Assembly: GCA_033064195.1 (NCBI GenBank)
Contig: JARBJD010000319.1
Location: forward strand, 1-64,000
DNA from: Blattamonas nauphoetae
Lineage: Eukaryota > Preaxostyla > Oxymonadida
Reading direction: 5' to 3'
Length of the DNA: 64,000 nt
Of the stretch, positions 22,010-33,330 are shown in pieces. The position numbers and the translations under genes were made by a program. Each line of letters opens with the position of its first letter. Within the stretch, counting starts at the first letter, position 1. The notes beneath the pieces were generated by a model. It was not told the origin of the DNA and made no database searches. It saw only the letters and a program-made list of their open reading frames with translations.

Positions 22010-25000
22010 CTTCTAACTGCGCAGAGACCAATCTATGAATCCCGAGCTTCTTTATCAAGCTATTTAAGCAAGAATGATGTTGAGAACTTCGACAACAGAA
22101 TTACGGGATCGGAGATTGTTCAACTCCCGAATGACCTCACAGTCTCGTCGACGATCCAGATCAGATCCGAAGAACTGTCGTTGATTGGCAATAATACATG
22201 CTTATTGTTCCATCATGACATCAATCTCCACTCTGATCATCGTCTCTTATCACGAAATCACGATTCATCCACTTCTCGGAACCCATCATCGGAACAACAG
22301 ACCAAGGAAGGAGCGACTACATCGATATTTTTGTTCGATGTCTCAAATAGCACATTTTCTGTGAAAGACGTCCATATGAACTGCAACTCGGGAAGAAATG
22401 GGGTCTGTTCGGTCTCTGGCTCCCAAGTCCAGTTTTCATCAAGTACAATCTCATCAAACGGGATTAATTCACCATTTATGGTCAGAATGTTCGACTCTGA
22501 AGCATGCCAGCAGATGTCAACCTTTTCCCTTGTCGGTGTGACTCACCTCTCAAAAACATGCACCCTGCCACCTCTCGTCGGAATTCTCCGCCCACCAACC
22601 ATCATCACCTCCGCCCCCAACTCAGAATATTTTGACTCCACGTTGGATGCATCGACTGGCGTGTCTGTTGTCGGAGTGGGCCTCGTGTTCAGCTCGACGT
22701 CCTTCTCGGCTGGAACAGGCCCTCTCTTCTCTTTCAGCTTGACAGAAGAATCGTTGCTGGCCGACACAACACACTCACTTCGAATGGAGACAACGCTGAT
22801 GGGAAGCTCATTCTTGAATGTGACAAGCAGAAGAGTGGAGACAAGGAAGGAACAGCTTTTTGGGGGAGAAGTGAATCAGCGAGTGGTTGGATGCTCGATT
22901 GGTCAGAGCACGAACCACAACAGTGGGACCGCGATGATGGACGTGAACATGGGAGGGAACGTGAGATGTATGAACACCTCGTTCTGCAAATGCCGACGCG
23001 AAGGAAACACCAACCCTTCGTTCATCAACGAAAACGTCACTCAGACAACCATCGGCCGCCAAATCATCCCCTCCTCTTCAACAATCACTCTCGTCTCGTA
23101 CTCGCTCTGCACATTCAAAGACATGACTGTCTCAAAATGGACCGTTGACGGAGGGGGTGCTGCGGTCCATATCAACAAATCCTCGTCTTCCCTCGCTGTG
23201 CTTGACTGCTTCTTCGAGAATTGCACCTGCACTGACTCTCACGACGATGGGGGAGCTATCTGCATGTGGGGGAAGTCAGCCAGTGGACAGTTTTTCAGAC
23301 TCGAGCGATCTTCATTCTCCAAATGCGAGACAAAAGTTGTCGATCAGAACTTTGCTGGCTGTGTGCTTGTTGTGAATACACCCTCTGTCACCATCCACGA
23401 CTGCTTCTTTGAAAAATCAACAGCTTTCTACGACGGAGCCCTCACTCTCTACACAGGCACACACAGCATCCTCTTCAACTGTGCCTTCGTCCTCTGCTCT
23501 GCCCAGAATTATAGTGGCGCTGTGGGCATACACTTCACAGCGACTTTCGAGTTCTTATTCGTTCAGTTTCGAGAATGCCAATCAACTGCAATCCCCAATG
23601 GACGTGATGTCTTCTTCCGTGATATTCTGGCCTCTCAGATCACTTCTGACATGTTCAAGTTCTGCGATTCCACGTCTGGCTCGCCCAACATCTACTTTCA
23701 GAAAGGCTCCACTTCTAACAGCAATTTCATCCCCCAAATCTCAAAGGGGTCCACTCCAACCATTTCACTGACGATTAACTTCGATGAACTTCAAGAGCTG
23801 GCCACAGTGACCGTGACAGCCTCAGAAGCGATTGAGGGGACGATGGGGATTCTGCTGGATGGGCTGATTGTGCCTCGTGTGGTCCATGTCACATTTGGCT
23901 CCATTGACAAGAAGAGCCAAACTGGAATCGAAGTTGTCTCTTCAGGTCGGAATGGTGTCCTCCCGAAGGCTCAATATTCCCTCCTCAACTACTCGCACAG
24001 TTCTTCCCTCTTCCCTCCCAAGCTATTTGGATGTGTCTGCTCGTCACAAGATTCCGACACAATCATCCTCGTCGTCGATGGGTGGCGATTTGAGGAAGGC
24101 AACTATGTCATGTTCGTCAAGACGGGAGTAAACAGTGAAGAGATGGAGGTCGCATTGAATCGACTCGACAAGTACACACTTCGCGGAACAGCCCCACTGT
24201 ATCCATCAACAGCGGAAGGACGGTTGGACTGGGACACAGAATATGAAGTGACCAAAGTTGTGATGAAGACAGCGGACAACATTGAAACAATCGTGCCGCT
24301 TCAATCGGTCAAGTTCACCACTCCAAAAGAACCGATCCGGATTGAAGGAGCAAACTGCTCGCTGGGAGGAGAGAAGGAGAAAGCGGGAGTTGTGGAGTTT
24401 TGGGGAGTGGGTCTGTCGAGTGGAAAGGGATACACCCTGAAGGTGCAGAAAGAGTCGTCAGAGGGAGTCTTGTCTGGAGAAGATATTGAGTTGGTTGGGA
24501 CACTCACACCGTCTCCGGGAAGTGAATCTGGATCGTTCTCGCACACTGAGGAGATCTTCGGAGTGTCCCCTGCTCTTCTTTCATATGGATCGAGATATCA
24601 GGTCGTTGGGATTGTTGTGGGAGGAGTGGAAGGAGTGGTGAACAAGAAAGTTGGCTTCTCTGTTCCTGGTGAGCCCAGTCGATTGACGAAAATGACAGGG
24701 AGCGACTTCACGGATGCAGAAAAGACGCGAATTGAACTTTCATTTGAAACCCACGCTCTGTCAGCGAGCACAGCTTTCGAAATGATTCTCCAGTCGATAG
24801 TTGGAGAAGGAGAAACAGGGCACGAGAAGACACTTGTGTTAACAACGAACATGAATGGAGAGATTGAGAGATTTCCAATGATTCTTTATCAGGGTTCTGA
24901 CTGGTCAGCACATTTTAGTGCATTCGTCGGATCAAATGATCCGACGGGCACTTTTTTCTCGTCCGATCTTCGCCTATTTGGGAGTTTCGAGATTTCACTA

Positions 25001-28000
25001 AATTTGTCACTTTCCACTCTTTTCTGATGTTTACTTCGCATAATATATTGTTTATTTAACTTTTTCATCTCTAAAACACCAATAAAAGGAGTTTCTGGTC
25101 ACATCAACGACTTTCTTGACATCATCTCTAGGATCGATCCCATTGTCATGTTTTTGTGGATGTTGATTTCATCGATTCTGACCATCTTTCGATGTTCATT
25201 CGCATGAATCTTTATCACGGAATGCTCCTCTTCGTTGTATTTTGTCCTCATTCATGTCTTCAGAACCATCTTCTACGAATCGACTCGGATCCTCAAGTTC
25301 GAAACGATTTATGACAATTTTCTATTTTCACTTCATTATCACTTTTTTGTTCGAATAAAGACTCAAATAACACAAAATAATAAGAAACAAGCATTATTTG
25401 GATGGTCGGATCAAAAATGGTCGGATCAGTCGGATCCTAATCAGAAGCCTGTTCTTTATCCTCGTGAGGAAGACGAGACGAAACGGAAAGGGCAGTTGGA
25501 GTTTGGAACTCGATATGAAGTGAAAAGGATTCAAGAAGGATCGACTGCGATCCACTTCGAAGCAACAGCCACAACATTCTCCACCCCCGATGAGCCGACT
25601 CGCATTGAAGCTTGTGTCAATCGACTTCTCAACAAAGATCGAACTCAATTGACACTTGTTTTGACTGGTCGACTGTTGACATCGACTAAGTTGTCTATCT
25701 GCCTCGACAACGGTTCAAACACGTGGACCCCTCTCTCTCCAATAACAGTTGAGAATGATACTCACTGTTCAGTTGAGTTTCAAGTTGGGAAGGATGAGAA
25801 TACATCCACACTCGCTTTTGGAAAGAAGTACACGCTCCAACGAGATGGTGAGTCAACTCATTTTGTCGTGCATGGTGGAATTGTTGTTTCTGTTCCCAAT
25901 CCTCCCTCTCTCCAAGAGATCAGGTTCTCATTTGCGAACGATTTGAACACGAGCTGTGTTGTGGAAGTGGCTGGAAATGATTTGGTGGCCTCGACAGAAT
26001 ACAACGTGACGCTGAACTCGTCGTTGTGGGTGATCGTCCGTTTCTCATCATCAACGAAAGGAAAGTCAGGAGAGACTCAGATTGGATGGGAAGGAGGACT
26101 GCAGTTCGACGCAGAATACACAGTGACATCACTTGTGCCATTGAATGTGGAAGATGGAGACATCCTGCTTTTGGAATCTGTTTCGGGGGAGACTGGAAAG
26201 CGACCATCCTCGTTCAACATCTTCACCGATTCATCGTCTTTGGAAGGAAGTCCGTTTTGTGGAGATTTATCGCGAGCGTGTTCATCGATCTCTGAAGTGT
26301 GGAAGATTATTTCCGGACTTGTGATTGTTCGACCGACGATTGAGATTGTGGACTCAGTGAGGATGAACGATGGGATTCGGATTGTTGGAGGGATGCATGT
26401 TGTGATTCGAAATGGGACTAGTTCTGAACCATCACTGATCATTCCATCGTCGTTCTCTCTGGACTCACTGTCAGCTGTGATTGTTGTGGAAGCGACTGGA
26501 TTCCTCGAGCTTCGGAATGTGGATGTGTGGATTGAGTCATCAGATCCATCGTTCGTCTTCATCTCTGCGACACAAGCGACGATCATCCTGCGAGAAGGAA
26601 TCATCACTGGACCAAAATCGTCTCCAACGCGAAACGAGGAAGCGTCCGAAGATGTCTGTTCATGGACAAGTGGAATCCTTCAGTTGACAAACTGTGCAAC
26701 CAGTGTCTCACACCAGGATATGCTGTGTTTGGCACAAGGTTTCCTCAACATGAAAGGAGGAAGCGTCTCACTGGTGTCCTCTCTTTTTTCAGACAACTCT
26801 CCCAATCTCGAACCATTCCCCTCTTTTCGCCGAAATCTGATCTGCTCGGAAAGTGGCTCGATTGACGTGAGGAGCCCAAGAGGGGGAGATGGAACAACAG
26901 AAAGTCCGTCAGCTTGGATTATTACAGACGGATGCTCAATGGAGGGCGATGGTCTCAAATTGGTATCGCCTTTCTTCATCCCAACTCTTTCAAACACGTC
27001 GACATCATCGTTCGACAAGAAGGAGGCACTCTACGAAATCGAAATGGAAGGATCAACTCTGATTCCGTGTGGCTTGTTTCTAGAAGTGTTTGAAATGACA
27101 AAAGATAAGCAAGAAGGAACACTATCTCGACATTCCCTCAACAGAAACACAACCAATTCGTTCACCGAGACTTCCATCAAACTCACTCTCCCCTCGTCGT
27201 CACTCAGCTCACTGAAACCTGAATTGGAATGGCGAGGTCGACTGGTTTTCGGAGCAGATCGAAGAACAGACACGACATTCATCATCCAACCAAACAGAAT
27301 CGAGAAACTCTCGCAATCGATAAAAGACAACATGAAATGGTGGCTTCCTCTGGTCATTGTTGTGGCTGTCGCTCTTCTAGTCGTCATTCTGCTGATCGTT
27401 ATGTGCGTGTGGAGGAGAAAGAAGAATGGTCGGAAGGAAGACAAAGAACCTCTGATGTTGACGCAAGAGATGGAAGTTGAGAAATATGAAGAAGTTGAGG
27501 AAGATCCAAACGCACCAACAGCTCATGTGTCTTCTGTTCGAGGGCTGAATGGGAACACACTGAACGTTGGGCATTGGACAGAGAACGAGCGGAGTGAAAC
27601 GAGGAAGATCGCAGAAGAGAAGGAAGAGCGAGAGATCCCATTTGAGAACAGAGTGTGTGGACTGAGCTGTGGAGAGAAGGATGGAGTTGTGGAAGTTGTT
27701 GACAAGACAGAAACACTTTATCGTCGTCTTCATGTTTCGAAACTTGGAGTGGATCGGCGTTGGGCGCAGTTGTCGGTTGCTCGAGGTCTGTCGCGTGCGA
27801 TGAAGATGTCGCACTATTCAGCGATTCTGACAGAACTGACATCACACTCGGTTGTGCTGAGTGGAGAGAGGACGATGCATTTGATTCTGAAGTCAGACAC
27901 GACTCAGCCGGATCCACTCACTGAACAGCCAACGCAACCGAATGAAGATCTCGATGAAAACAGAAATGAAGATGAACCAGTTGAGACTCCTCTCAACTTA

Positions 28001-28462
28001 TCGGTTCATGAAACTGATCAGAAACCAGCACATCCACAACCACCTCAGATTGTTCGTCCCCACCCTCTTCGTCAGAGTGAAGTGCACCGTGATGATGTTC
28101 GATGGCAGGCACCAGAAGAAGAGGAAGGGAGGGAAGAGGGAAGGAAGACGAACGAAGGAGAAGTTCGAAATGAGATTGACAGAACGAAAGCGTCGGTTTT
28201 TCGGCTTGGTCTCGTCTTGTGGGAAATTGAGACTGGTCTTGTTCCTTTCGCCGAGCAGGATGGCGTGAATGCTCATCGGAACCTGTCGATTGGGATCATG
28301 CCACCGATGGAAGGAATAGGAGAGAAGATGAAAGAGCTGATTGAGGAATGCCTGTCTGTAAACCCCGCAGATCGTCCATCAATTGACTCGATCATTTCTC
28401 GACTGTCGTCGATGGATGGGAAGGCGTCAGCTCAGAAAGCACAACACATCGCTCTCTCCTGA
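22010..28462 (+). pseudogene. Beta-helix surface protein with pseudokinase tail, copy B (split by MITE)
   Basis: The most complete copy of the surface family. Family sequence is readable from about 22010 (LQILLTAQRPIYE) but the signal-peptide ATG of copy A is not present in frame; a TAG lies just upstream, so the 5' end looks damaged. One frame then runs through the extracellular beta-helix region (GGAICMWG, NNGAVG-like turns) to 24889, is interrupted by a 562-base hAT-like MITE, and resumes in the same frame at 25452, because insert plus duplicated target is 570 bases. Beyond it come the Ser-rich region, the transmembrane helix (LPLVIVVAVALLVVILLIV, near 27342-27410), the WRRKKN stop-transfer and the pseudokinase C-lobe (VRWQAPE, SVFRLGLVLWEI, VNPADRPSI), ending KAQHIALS. 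Lys, HRD and DFG motifs are missing. Confidence 0.8.
24890..25451. mobile_element. hAT-like non-autonomous element (MITE) in surface protein B
   Basis: A 562-base insert absent from copy A. It is flanked by an 8-base target-site duplication TTCTTTAT (24882-24889 and 25452-25459). Its ends form imperfect terminal inverted repeats: CAGGGTTCTGACT on the left and AATCAGAAGCCTG on the right. Eight-base duplications plus CAGG-type ends are typical of the hAT superfamily. Subterminal GGTCGGATCA-type repeats occur near both ends. No transposase is encoded, so it would need one in trans. Confidence 0.85.
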
Positions 28463-29266
28463 CCCACCCACCTCATTTTACCACACTCCAACACACATTC
28501 ACATCACACACCAACAGGTAAATCCTACCACTTCACAACTTATCACGAGACGACGACACAACTCACCTCCACGCGCGAATGATCGAATCCGATCACTCCC
28601 CACCTCAACAAGGGCCGACAACTCACCACTTCTGCACTCTCAACATGAACACTTCATTTCACTGAACACATCCACTTCACAGGATGGACGATGGTCTCAT
28701 GTCTGGTCATCTCTCTCCTTTTTTTACATTCTCCTCTCCTTCGACGATGGTTAAGAGTTCCTCTTCAGTGCCTTCTTTTCATTTTCTCCCTTTGTACTCC
28801 TCTGGAAGAAGGAACTCCGACTCTCACGAAAGGTTGGGTTCTTGATTTGTGCCCTCGAACGAGAAGACAACATCACACAACCACTCATTTTCTTATCTTT
28901 GGTCTATCTTCATCACTCAACTATCCATGATTATGATCTCATCTTCTTTTCTCCACTTAACATATCACTCTCTTTATACAATGCGTTTTTGTCATAACAT
29001 TCTTGTTTAGATTTTGTGTGAGATGCTGTGGAGCCCTTCGCTGTTGTCCTTCATCTCTCTTCATCTTCATCTCCCATGTCACTCCCTCGTTTCCCTCACA
29101 TCATGATTTCACTTCGCACGACGTTTTTCACTCGACTACTTTTCTCATCCATCACGAGATTGTCTCAATCTCACGAGCACAAAAGCACGAGGGAAGGTTA
29201 TTCACGTTACGAGACAGATTATCACTCTTATATTCTCCGAACTTGCCAAGACTCACATCTTGTTGA
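28463..29266. other. 3' flank of surface protein B; no gene seen
   Basis: Pyrimidine-rich spacer. The first 500 bases differ from the flanks of copies A and C, but from about 29015 onward it is nearly identical to block A (10350 onward). No coding frame supported. Confidence 0.7.
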
Positions 29267-29283
29267 AACTATGGGTCATGATC
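29267..29283 (+). promoter_or_regulatory. Shared AACTATGGGTC motif, 57 b before start (block B small gene 1)
   Basis: AACTATGGGTCATGATC begins exactly 57 bases before the ATG at 29324, as in block A. Confidence 0.6.
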
Positions 29284-29323
29284 CTAATTCTAAGAATTCT
29301 CATTTGAGGAACGAGTTGATACT

Positions 29324-30160
29324 ATGGATCCAAGTCCCCACCAATCTATTACTGCTGCCAGACAACTCTCGCTGGAGGAGTGCCTTGCGTTCATTGAGAA
29401 ACTGGAGCGAGAAAACGCTCAAAAGGATACGGAAATAAACCACTTAAAAGAGGCACTCGAACGAGAAAAAGAACAACGTGAAAAGCAGCTTGGAGATAAA
29501 GGTGAATGCAATATTCTCGCACTCATCAACGCCCTGACTTCTCGGACCGCAGCAGAAGGCTTCGACAATCTTGACGAGCAACCCCCGACCGGCATTGAGC
29601 TTGTCGTGCGTGTGTATCCACATCTGAAAGCAGAGACACAAATCGAATTCCTTTCGCATCTTTTGATGCTTTGCACTTCCTACCAAGAATATGAGTCGCA
29701 ATTGGATTCTCTCATCACTCACCCATCACTCGAAGTCAGACTCCTCACTCTGACTCGCTGGTTCGAGCTTCTGTATTCAAGCATCGAAAAGAACAACTTC
29801 GAAGTTGCTATCAAGAGTGGTGGTTTCACGACTGCCAATATTCGATCAAACCTCCTCACTGCCTTCTCTCTCATCATCGAACATGAGAATGAGGATCTAC
29901 AGCCACTTGTTGAACAGCTGCTCTCAACGATCCGAGACATTCTGGACGCAGGCACGCAACAATTCTTCACGGAAGACCACAAACAAACAATTCGCAACTT
30001 CCACGCTCTGGTGAAAGAACAACGCAGACATCAACCATTGAACAGCCCTCGTTCCACAATCCTCAACGCCATCTCTGTATTATTCGTCGATATTCTTGAC
30101 AGCCTTCTCCCCGCCCCAAGCCGAGCCATCAAGAGCGGAAATCGTCCCCCACCAAAATGA
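29324..30160 (+). CDS. Small coiled-coil/helical protein, block B copy 1
   Basis: A 278-residue paralog of the block A small protein, ATG at 29324. The N-terminal 100 residues are nearly identical to block A (coiled coil at about 18-60); the helical module follows (GIELVVRVYPHLK, RWFELLYSSIE, GFTTANIRSNLLTAF). Its tail (LLPAPSRAIKSGNRPPPK) is shared with the block C copy rather than with A. It sits between surface protein B and the convergent secreted-protein gene. No catalytic motif or targeting signal was seen. Function unknown; likely an intracellular partner or a dosage paralog of the NTPase C-terminal module (inference). Confidence 0.75.
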   Translation: MDPSPHQSITAARQLSLEECLAFIEKLERENAQKDTEINHLKEALEREKEQREKQLGDKGECNILALINALTSRTAAEGFDNLDEQPPTGIELVVRVYPHLKAETQIEFLSHLLMLCTSYQEYESQLDSLITHPSLEVRLLTLTRWFELLYSSIEKNNFEVAIKSGGFTTANIRSNLLTAFSLIIEHENEDLQPLVEQLLSTIRDILDAGTQQFFTEDHKQTIRNFHALVKEQRRHQPLNSPRSTILNAISVLFVDILDSLLPAPSRAIKSGNRPPPK

Positions 30161-30450
30161 ATGTTCGTGATTAGTTGTTCACCTGGCGAAGAAACGGTTT
30201 ATCAGAGCCTGTTGTTGTGGTAAACCCATTTCACACACAGAAACACTTCATTTTTCTTTTTTCCCTCTGTTTTTTTGAACCATTTGAGAAATGGACAATA
30301 ATGAATCATTTTGAAAAGGATTGTACAAACATATTTGTAGGCTTGTGTACGATATCTGCATCTGGCAAAAAGGGACACTCAGAACGAAACGAAAGCTCAA
30401 AATTAAACTTGATAAAAAATCGACGAAAAGGCTTGTTAAGCCATTCCCAA

Positions 30451-30951
30451 TTAGTTGAACAGGTGGTCAGTGAACTTTGACTTCTGGCGAACTGGACGAG
30501 GACAGAAAGCTGGGTGGTTCCAGAGCACAGAATAGCTGACCATTCCAACTTCTTGTGCTTGCATGTTCGACAAACGGTGGCAGTTCATCGTGATGTTCAA
30601 ATTCCCTGGAGAGCCCGTGTGCACGCTGTAGTTGACGAACAGACCGGTCGGTGGCGCACGCGGGTTCTTTTGGATGAGGCCAATCTCTTCACTTCCATTC
30701 AGAGCAACAGGGAAGCACATGTCGAGGATACTCACATCTTCAACTGTGTATGCAGAGAGTATCTCCGTCCAGTTGTACTCCACACAGCCTTTCGTAACTT
30801 CCACTGGTGCAAGAAGGTTGAAATACAACGTCTTTTTATACGACAGCGGTAGAGAGTAAGCAGACCCATTCAGCATCAGGTCTTCAACGGCGAACGTGTA
30901 GTTCCCCACATTCAATCCGGCAACAGCTGACACAACGATGAGAACAATCAT
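30451..30951 (-). CDS. Secreted Cys-containing protein, block B (intact)
   Basis: A 166-residue minus-strand protein with an N-terminal signal peptide (MIVLIVVSAVAGLNVGNYTF) and no other membrane segment. It has several N-glycosylation sequons (NGS, NWT, NYS, NIT) and four Cys in the mature part (KGC, DMC, MNC, AFC) that could pair as two disulphides. The end VSYSVLWNHPAFCP weakly resembles the C-terminus of MRH lectin domains; an unrelated secreted family is equally possible. It converges on the small coiled-coil gene and diverges from the second small gene at 31198. Secreted or luminal role inferred. Confidence 0.7.
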   Translation of the reverse strand: MIVLIVVSAVAGLNVGNYTFAVEDLMLNGSAYSLPLSYKKTLYFNLLAPVEVTKGCVEYNWTEILSAYTVEDVSILDMCFPVALNGSEEIGLIQKNPRAPPTGLFVNYSVHTGSPGNLNITMNCHRLSNMQAQEVGMVSYSVLWNHPAFCPRPVRQKSKFTDHLFN

Positions 30952-31029
30952 TTTGATCGATTCTTGAGATCGATCGTACCCTTTAGTTGTTCATTGCCTC
31001 TTCTGCGCCTTTCATTCCAACACAAAGAC

Positions 31030-31083
31030 TAAAAAGTGAAGTCGTCACTTTCCGTTAATTAGACACAGTTTACCATCCACTTT
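31030..31083. promoter_or_regulatory. Conserved palindrome in divergent spacer, block B
   Basis: AAAGTGAAGTCGTCACTTT, an inverted repeat, followed by CCGTTAATTAGACACAG, lies between the divergently oriented secreted-protein gene and the second small gene. The same block is kept at about 61409-61462 in block C between the secreted gene and the NTPase gene. Conservation in a shared divergent spacer suggests a regulatory site, but it could simply be recent duplication. Confidence 0.35.
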
Positions 31084-31140
31084 AAGTGTGTCATATCTCT
31101 CTCATATCCTCCGGACGTTGGATGAGGAGCCTGGTGCTGG

Positions 31141-31157
31141 AACTATGGGTCATGTTC
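31141..31157 (+). promoter_or_regulatory. Shared AACTATGGGTC motif, 57 b before start (block B small gene 2)
   Basis: AACTATGGGTCATGTTC begins exactly 57 bases before the ATG at 31198. The internal ATG opens a 15-codon upstream frame ending in TGA. Confidence 0.6.
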
Positions 31158-31197
31158 CAAGTTGTCAGCGTTCTCATCTGGGGTACTGGTGAACGCT

Positions 31198-32055
31198 ATG
31201 GATCCAAATACTCACCAACCCTATACTGCAGCCAGAAAACTCTCGCCGGAGGAGTCCCCTGGATTAATCGAGAAACCGGAGCAAGAAATCGCTGAAAAGG
31301 ATTCAGAAACGAACCAATTAAAGGAGCAGCTCAAACAAAAGGATGCGGAAATAAACAGCTTAAAAGAGGCACTCGAACGAGAAAAAGAACAACGTGAAAA
31401 GCAGCTTGGAGATAAAGGTGAATACAATATTCTCGCACTCATCAACGCCCTGACTTCTCGAACCGCTGCAGAAGGCTTCGACAATCTTGACGAGCAACCC
31501 CCGACCGGCATTGAGCTTGTCGTGCGTGTGTATCCACATCTGAAAGCAGAGACACAGATCGAATTCCTTTCGCATCTTTTGATGCTTTGCACTTCCTACC
31601 AAGAATATGAATCGCAATTGGATTCTCTCATCACTCACCCATCACTCGAAGTCAGACTCCTCACTCTGACTCGCTGGTTCGAGCTTCTGTCTTCGAGCAT
31701 CGAAACAAACGGCTTCGACGTTGTGATCAAGAATGGTGGTTTCACGGAAGCCAAAATTCGTGCAACCATGCTGCGTGCCTTCACTCTCATCATCGAGCTC
31801 GAGCATGAGCCTCTACAGCCGCTCCTCAAACAGCTATTCACTTCGATCCAAGCACTTTTTTTCTTAGACACACCACAGTTCTTCACGACAGACGACGCAC
31901 AAGCACTCCACGAACTCAAAGATCTCATGCACGAAAGTGTTACCCGTGTCGGATGGAATCATCCACACACAGATAACCTCGCCTCGGTCAATATACTGAC
32001 CGATGCAATTCTTAACGATCTTATGCCCTCCAAATTGAGCCCTCAAGGCATGTAA
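31198..32055 (+). CDS. Small coiled-coil/helical protein, block B copy 2 (in the NTPase slot)
   Basis: A 285-residue protein from the ATG at 31198. It occupies the position that the giant NTPase has in blocks A and C (just past the divergent secreted-protein gene). Its first residues (MDPNTHQPYTAARKLSPEES) resemble the start of the block C NTPase (MSADTHPPNPTLNALSLEEE). A longer coiled coil (about residues 20-75) carries an extra heptad stretch compared with copy 1, and the helical module (GIELVVRVYPHLK, RWFELLSSSIE, GFTEAKIRATML) matches the NTPase C-terminus. It is best read as an internally deleted NTPase paralog; the P-loop domain is missing. Confidence 0.75.
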   Translation: MDPNTHQPYTAARKLSPEESPGLIEKPEQEIAEKDSETNQLKEQLKQKDAEINSLKEALEREKEQREKQLGDKGEYNILALINALTSRTAAEGFDNLDEQPPTGIELVVRVYPHLKAETQIEFLSHLLMLCTSYQEYESQLDSLITHPSLEVRLLTLTRWFELLSSSIETNGFDVVIKNGGFTEAKIRATMLRAFTLIIELEHEPLQPLLKQLFTSIQALFFLDTPQFFTTDDAQALHELKDLMHESVTRVGWNHPHTDNLASVNILTDAILNDLMPSKLSPQGM

Positions 32056-32169
32056 GTTGCCTACAAACGGTTTATGAGGATCTGTCGTTATGATAGACGA
32101 AAGGAAGAGTCCGATTCAGGTTGCGCGACAATCGTCCATTTCACGAGTTTATTCGATTCATTTCTCTAA

Positions 32170-33150
32170 ACACTTCACAAATTTGATCAGCTCTCTCTGT
32201 GGATCCACATTATTTTCACACTTTCAAGCGACTCAAAGCAATACCGAAACTGAGAAATGAAAACGACTGACTTGAGTCCAACAAGGAAAAAGATGTCAAT
32301 CAAACTGTCTCCCCGAAAAGTAACACCACACAACTTACTCTTTTGTGAGATCAGGATGGACTTGAACGTTGTATAGACACACAAAGTCCAAGTCTCCATG
32401 ATTCGACAGAGGTTCAACGCGGACGTGTCTGCATGGTTGATAAGTGTGTTCATGTGATGATTTTGCCATGTAAAATGCATGGGTCGTGTTTTGGGTCGTT
32501 GTCTTCCTAAAATAACATTGTTCTTCGCACAGAAAGATTCTTGTCTGGTTTGGTGAATGTTTCGAAGAAAGGTCGACATGAGAGGAGTTCGAAGCAATAG
32601 TATCATCGCAGAACACTTGAAAATGGGCTGGAGCGGACAGGCGATATTGGATGAGGGCAGAGGACGATGGGGAGTGTGAGAGAGACACAGCCTGGACGTT
32701 GAACTATCTGAGAAGATCAATTGTCACAAACGCAGGTGATGACTTGTTCTGATGAATGGCGAGTGGAGGGCAGGATCCAAGTTCAAGGGAAGGCTGAAAG
32801 AAAAGACGATGAAAAAGATGAATGGAGTCGACATGATGAGGAGAAGACGAAAATATTAAAAAGAAAAGTGGAACCAAACATCCAAAATGACTTGTGCAGT
32901 TCTTGATTCTTCCCTTTTGCGTCCACGGCTTGCGATTTGAGTCCAGATGTGTTTCGGCCTCATTTCTCGACGAATGACGGGATATCGATCATCAGAACAA
33001 TGAAAAGTGTCAGGACTGCCACTGAGGGAGGATTGAACTGACTTAGTGTTGTTCGAGTGATTGAAAATGAGTTCTTCTTTCGCCACATGTCGACCATCCA
33101 AACGTGAAGAGGATGGAGGGGGAGATGAAAATGGGGGAATGAATTTCACG
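32170..33150 (-). repeat. Dispersed 0.9-kb unit, copy 1 (decayed minus-strand gene?)
   Basis: Nearly the same sequence occurs at about 43340-44220 in the same orientation. The minus strand contains pieces that look like exons of a membrane protein (a hydrophobic stretch near 33010: VAVLTLFIVLMIDI) and a Ser/His-rich segment, but frames are broken by stops in both copies. It may be a duplicated pseudogene or an exon-intron gene with short exons. No family recognised. The DIRS element begins about 80 bases after this copy. Confidence 0.55.
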
Positions 33151-33275
33151 CTTCATGTCACACTTTACTCATTATTGTTTCCCGTTTCAGAGAAAACCAT
33201 CGAGAAAGGGAGACAAGCAAGAATGTTGGGTGTGATCACTCTCCAGTGATCGACGATGTATGGCTTCTTCATTCC

Positions 33276-33316
33276 GAGATGAAGATAGTTTGAGTATATT
33301 TCCTGTGAATTGGGTC
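33276..33316 (+). repeat. DIRS left inverted terminal repeat (core)
   Basis: About 41 bases starting GAGATGAAGATAGTTTGAG are the reverse complement of 38652-38692. The outer part of the left end (33234-33275) is unique to this end and is complemented in the internal region. Confidence 0.9.
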
Positions 33317-33330
33317 AAAATCAGTAAATA

